Source: Comamonas sp. lk
Lineage (GTDB): Bacteria > Pseudomonadota > Gammaproteobacteria > Burkholderiales > Burkholderiaceae_C
Reading direction: 5' to 3'
Assembly (NCBI GenBank): GCA_945875225.1
Contig: CAMCJY010000072.1
Coordinates: 1 to 8,190 of the forward strand
Length of the DNA: 8,190 nucleotides
Shown here: positions 5,257 to 8,190 of the stretch, piece by piece
Layout: every line of letters starts with the position of its first letter
Position numbering within the stretch: position 1 is the stretch's first letter
The notes under the pieces: model-generated
The model's database searches: none
What the model saw: the letters and a program-made list of their open reading frames with translations, nothing else
What the model was told of the DNA's origin: nothing
Translations under genes and position numbers: made by a program

Positions 5257-5955
5257 TTAACGCAAACGGCTTAAGGCGGCGCTGGCCACCTCGCCGATAC
5301 GGCATAAAAAGTCGGTCCCCATGCCACCATGGAAACGCTGCGCATCCATCGAGGCCAGCACCAACATGCCAAAAGCGGGCGCGCTGCTGCCAGCGTCACC
5401 GCTGCGCAAGGGGATGATGGCAATCGAGGCGGCGGTATCGGGCTTGTCCAGCCAGGCCGTTACTCCAAAGCCGGTGTTCAGGCCGCAAAAAGGCTCGTTT
5501 AAGGACGAGGCGAACAATTTGGCTTCGTCGCTCACGCCTTGCACAAAGGCGCTGTCCGCGTATTCGCTGTCCAGGCCCCATAGGCGCAGCGCCACTTGGG
5601 GCACCGAGAACTGTTCGCGGATTTCCTGGCTAATCATACCGGGCAGGGTTTGCGCCTGCGGCACCAGCAAGAGCCCGCGCGCCCAGCGCAGTATCTTGTC
5701 GGACAGCAGCACGTTGTCATTGCCGTGGCGGATCATTTCCATGATGCGCGATTCGAGCAACTTAATTTTCTCGCGCAGCATCTCGGCCTGGCGCTCTTGC
5801 AGGCTGACCGCGCGGTGGCTGTGGGGGCTGGTGATTTGCACGGCCGTCAGCAAGTCTGCGTGGCGCAGAAAAAAGTCCGGCGTGTTGGCCAGGTAGTTGG
5901 CAATGTCGTCTTCGGTAATCGGGTTGCTCAGGCTGGGGTCGCTGGGTGTGCTCAT
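5257..5955 (-). CDS. DUF484 family protein
   Basis: A 232-residue protein of the DUF484 family (Pfam PF04340), usually encoded between dapF and xerC in proteobacteria, as here. The N-terminal part carries the family signature: YLANTPDFFLRHADLL (21-36), then AVSLQERQ (49-56), leading into a charged helix likely to form a coiled coil (about 51-80). The remainder (about 85-230) resembles the GAF-like fold of the family. There is no signal peptide or membrane segment, so it is probably cytoplasmic. The biochemical role is unknown; a link to XerC has only been suggested by context. An in-frame ATG at 6003 would add 16 residues encoded by DNA overlapping the end of dapF. The ATG at 5955 fits the family N-terminus (MSTPSDPSLS) and leaves a 25-bp gap after dapF, so it is preferred. 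No clear Shine-Dalgarno is visible. Confidence 0.9.
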   Translation of the reverse strand: MSTPSDPSLSNPITEDDIANYLANTPDFFLRHADLLTAVQITSPHSHRAVSLQERQAEMLREKIKLLESRIMEMIRHGNDNVLLSDKILRWARGLLLVPQAQTLPGMISQEIREQFSVPQVALRLWGLDSEYADSAFVQGVSDEAKLFASSLNEPFCGLNTGFGVTAWLDKPDTAASIAIIPLRSGDAGSSAPAFGMLVLASMDAQRFHGGMGTDFLCRIGEVASAALSRLR

Positions 5956-5980
5956 AGTGATATTGAAAAAATGACTGTCA

Positions 5981-6847
5981 TTAAAAATGGTCCGGTAGCT
6001 CAATTTCGCCGCGGTACACCGTGGTGGCCGGGCCGGTCATCAAAACCGGTGCGTCGCCACCGGCCCAGGCGATAGTTAATACCCCGCCGCGCGTATGCAC
6101 ATCGATTTGCGCATCGAGCAGGCCCCAGCGTATGCCCGCCACCACCGCCGCGCAAGCGCCGCTGCCGCACGACAGGGTCTCGCCCACACCGCGCTCGTAT
6201 ACGCGCAAGCGCACCTGCTGGCGGCTCACTATCTGCATGAACCCGGCATTGACCTGGTGGATAAAACGCGCATTCTGCCCAACCAAAGGGCCTTGCGTTT
6301 CCACAGCCGCCTGGTCTGCATCGTCCACCAGCTGCACCGCATGCGGGTTCCCCATGGACAGCGCGGCTATGCGCACACTCACCGTGTCGCTCAGGCTCAA
6401 GGGCCAGTACTGCCAATCACCCAATGCCTGCGCCTCTAAACCCTGTGCGTTAAAACCAATGGCTTGCAGATCAAACAAAGGCGGCCCCATGTCCACCGTC
6501 ACCCGGCCATCGGAATGCAGTTCGGGCTCAATCACGCCCTGCATGGTCTTGACGCGCAAACGCGTTTTATCGCTTAGACCTTGCTCGCGTACAAAGCGCG
6601 CAAAGCAGCGCGCGCCGTTGCCGCATTGCTCGACCTGGTTTCCGTCGGCGTTGTGGATGGTGTATTCAAAATCGATGCCCGCCGCCGGCGATGGCCCCAC
6701 CGTCAAAATCTGGTCAGCGCCTACGCCCAAGTGGCGATTACCCAAAAAACGGTAATGCGCTGGGCTCAGGCCCAAGGGTCCGCGGCTTGCATCGAGCACC
6801 ACAAAATCATTGCCGGCGCCGTGCATCTTGGTAAACGGAATTCGCAT
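5981..6847 (-). CDS. dapF: Diaminopimelate epimerase DapF
   Basis: A 288-residue cytoplasmic enzyme that interconverts LL- and meso-diaminopimelate, supplying lysine synthesis and peptidoglycan cross-linking. It is a PLP-independent two-cysteine racemase. C75 in NADGNQVEQCGNGARCFARF and C227 in ERGVGETLSCGSGACAA are the catalytic pair, each in a helix-capping CGxGxR/CGSGA context. The N-terminus MRIPFTKMHGAGNDFVVLDA is the canonical family start, which places the initiation codon at 6847. An open frame extends 69 codons further upstream to 7054, but that part lies inside the divergent MBL gene and lacks DapF similarity. It is the first gene of the dapF-DUF484-xerC run. Only 58 bp separate it from the divergent MBL gene, so both promoters must be packed there. 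Confidence 0.97.
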   Translation of the reverse strand: MRIPFTKMHGAGNDFVVLDASRGPLGLSPAHYRFLGNRHLGVGADQILTVGPSPAAGIDFEYTIHNADGNQVEQCGNGARCFARFVREQGLSDKTRLRVKTMQGVIEPELHSDGRVTVDMGPPLFDLQAIGFNAQGLEAQALGDWQYWPLSLSDTVSVRIAALSMGNPHAVQLVDDADQAAVETQGPLVGQNARFIHQVNAGFMQIVSRQQVRLRVYERGVGETLSCGSGACAAVVAGIRWGLLDAQIDVHTRGGVLTIAWAGGDAPVLMTGPATTVYRGEIELPDHF

Positions 6848-6905
6848 AGCCCCGATTATCAGGCGTGCCGCCCGACAGGCCCGTGTTTGGCTGCACAATG
6901 CCACC

Positions 6906-7841
6906 ATGCCCCGAAGTTCCCAGATCCTTGACCATGCCGCAGGCGCCTTGCCCGCACCCGGCGAGTGGCAAAGCGCGCGCCCAGTGCCTTTGCTTGCCAA
7001 CCTGCAGCGCCTGACCGCACCCAACCCCGGCTTAATGACCGGGCCAGGCACCAATAGCTACCTGGTGGGCGATACGGCCGCCGGCTATTTCGTGATCGAT
7101 CCGGGCCCTGCCGACAGCGATCACATTGCCCGCTTGTGGGACGCTGCGCGCCATGTGGACGGGCGCGGCGGCCACATTCAGGCCATTGTCTGCACCCACT
7201 CCCATGCCGACCATTCACCAGGCGCTGCGCCCTTGCAGGCTTTGTGCAGCCAGCGCAGCGGTCACACGCCGCCGATCTGGGGTCAGCCTTCGGCGCCGAC
7301 GGCGCGGGCCAATAGCCACTTTGTGCCTGACCAGGTATTGGTCCATGGGGCGCTCTTGCAATTGCAAGCCGATGGCGCATCGCAGCACAGCTTGTTGGCG
7401 CTGCACACGCCCGGCCATGCGGCCAACCATGTGTGCCTGCTGCTGACGCAAGACGGGCTGTTGTTTTCGGGTGACCATATTCTCAATGGCAGCACCACCG
7501 TCATTGACCCGCCCGACGGCAATATGGCCGATTACCTCGAATCGCTGGACCTGCTGCATGCCGCTTGTGTGCAGCACAGCGTGGACTTCATCCTGCCCGC
7601 CCACGGCCACCCTATGCCCGATGCGCTGGGCGCGATTGCGCATCTCAAAGCCCACCGTCTCAAGCGCGAGGCCAAGATCGCCGCCGTCATGCAGGCCAAC
7701 CCCGCAGGCGATCCGGACCAGTGGTTGCCGCTGGCCTACGACGACGTCGATGCGCGCCTGTGGCCGGTGGCCAAGCGCTCGCTGCTGGCGCATGTGGAGC
7801 GCATCCAACTGTTAGCGCAAAGCCAAGCCGGCCAGCCATGA
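6906..7841 (+). CDS. MBL-fold metallo-hydrolase, LACTB2-like
   Basis: A 311-residue metallo-beta-lactamase-superfamily protein. It has the metal-binding motif THSHADH (97-103: H98, H100, D102, H103), then H171 (TPGHAANH), D190 (FSGDHI) and H233 (PAHGHP), so the full two-metal site is present. The GLMTGPGTNSYLVG segment (42-55) and a C-terminal helical extension (about 240-305, with LKAHRLKREAKI) are features of the LACTB2 / glyoxalase II-like group. The human relative is an endoribonuclease, but bacterial members have no settled substrate, so hydrolysis of RNA or of a thioester is inference. The start at 6906 is chosen because the 32 upstream in-frame residues overlap dapF and its promoter and look non-native. 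The stop overlaps the next gene's ATG. Confidence 0.9.
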   Translation: MPRSSQILDHAAGALPAPGEWQSARPVPLLANLQRLTAPNPGLMTGPGTNSYLVGDTAAGYFVIDPGPADSDHIARLWDAARHVDGRGGHIQAIVCTHSHADHSPGAAPLQALCSQRSGHTPPIWGQPSAPTARANSHFVPDQVLVHGALLQLQADGASQHSLLALHTPGHAANHVCLLLTQDGLLFSGDHILNGSTTVIDPPDGNMADYLESLDLLHAACVQHSVDFILPAHGHPMPDALGAIAHLKAHRLKREAKIAAVMQANPAGDPDQWLPLAYDDVDARLWPVAKRSLLAHVERIQLLAQSQAGQP

Positions 7842-8190
7842 GCGCAGCCCCGGCAGCACGGCCCGGCCAAGGCGCGGGTGGCGGCGACCTAGGCGATGGC
7901 GAGCGCCTGTCTAAGCGCGTCGCGCAGATGCTGGGCTGCTCGCGCCGCGAGGCCGAGCAAACCATCGAAGGCGGCTGGGTGCGGGTGGACGGCAAAGTGG
8001 TGGAAATCCCGCAGCAAAGGGTGCTGACGCAGGCGGTGACGGTGGACCCGGATGCCAGTTTGATGGCGCTGGGTGAAGTGACAATGATCTTGCATAAACC
8101 ACCCAATGTGCTCGATGGCGTACCAGACCCAGATGCTGCCCCGGCTAGCCCGCCTGCCGGACGCGCACGGCCATCGCGTGCACCGGCCAT
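7838..8190 (+). CDS. S4-domain RNA pseudouridine synthase, N-terminal fragment
   Basis: An open frame of 117 codons with no stop, cut by the right edge. After a Gly/Ala/Pro-rich leader (1-20) comes an S4 RNA-binding domain: RLSKRVAQMLGCSRREAEQ (23-41) and then GGWVRVDGKVV (45-55). It is followed by MILHKPPNVLDG (83-94), the usual beginning of the RsuA/RluB/RluE/RluF-type catalytic domain (an x-x-x-KPxG-like segment). Such enzymes convert specific uridines in rRNA to pseudouridine. The catalytic Asp lies beyond the window, so the subfamily cannot be settled. A Pro/Ala/Arg-rich stretch from about residue 97 is unusual at this place and may be an insertion. The ATG overlaps the TGA of the MBL gene (ATGA at 7838-7841), which indicates translational coupling. 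Confidence 0.85.
   Translation, partial: MSAAPAARPGQGAGGGDLGDGERLSKRVAQMLGCSRREAEQTIEGGWVRVDGKVVEIPQQRVLTQAVTVDPDASLMALGEVTMILHKPPNVLDGVPDPDAAPASPPAGRARPSRAPA

Noticed and set aside
6848..7054. 69-codon upstream extension of dapF
   Set aside because: The extension is antisense to the MBL gene and the canonical DapF N-terminus starts at 6847.
7687..8190. Minus-strand open frame opposite the pseudouridine synthase
   Set aside because: The plus strand encodes a clear S4 domain with a coupled start; the minus frame has no motif and is low-complexity.

Overview
The window looks like a chromosomal segment of a betaproteobacterium of the order Burkholderiales, most likely a Comamonadaceae-like genus. 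The base composition is GC-rich, the proteins resemble that group, and the dapF - DUF484 - xerC order is common in proteobacteria. I cannot name a species from sequence alone. Nearly all of the DNA is coding except for one gap of about 0.8 kb.

Layout: (1) 1-116, minus: the N-terminus of a Rep/UvrD-family helicase, closest to Rep, cut by the window edge. (2) 212-1204, plus: an AEC-family (auxin efflux carrier-like) permease, divergent from the helicase. (3) 1237-3438, minus: PriA, the primosomal helicase that restarts stalled forks, convergent with the permease. (4) 3439-4247: no credible gene, but highly organised DNA. (5) 6847-4248, minus: a compact run of dapF (diaminopimelate epimerase), a DUF484 protein and xerC (tyrosine recombinase for chromosome dimer resolution). 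(6) 6906-8190, plus and divergent from dapF: a metallo-beta-lactamase-fold hydrolase resembling LACTB2, translationally coupled through an ATGA overlap to an S4-domain pseudouridine synthase that runs off the window.

The most notable part is the xerC-priA gap. It holds two perfect DnaA boxes, each followed 12 bp on by a weaker box in the same orientation, and three perfect matches plus one 12/13 match to the IHF consensus WATCAANNNNTTR. These form two modules of identical geometry: inverted IHF site, 31 bp, DnaA box pair, 84 bp, direct IHF site. The modules are exactly 420 bp apart, although the DNA between the motifs has largely diverged. The first module also carries an AT-rich tract with TAAAAAT three times at exactly 27-bp intervals, like a DNA-unwinding element. 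DnaA boxes plus IHF sites plus an AT-rich iteron tract is the make-up of a replication origin (oriC). DnaA boxes with IHF sites also define the DnaA-control loci datA and DARS. I propose this gap as a candidate origin or DnaA-regulatory locus. dnaA itself is not in the window.

The genes around it fit a chromosome-maintenance neighbourhood: Rep and PriA act in fork progression and restart, XerC in chromosome resolution, and the DnaA/IHF region would act in initiation or its timing. DapF (lysine and peptidoglycan precursor) and the MBL/pseudouridine synthase pair are ordinary housekeeping functions.
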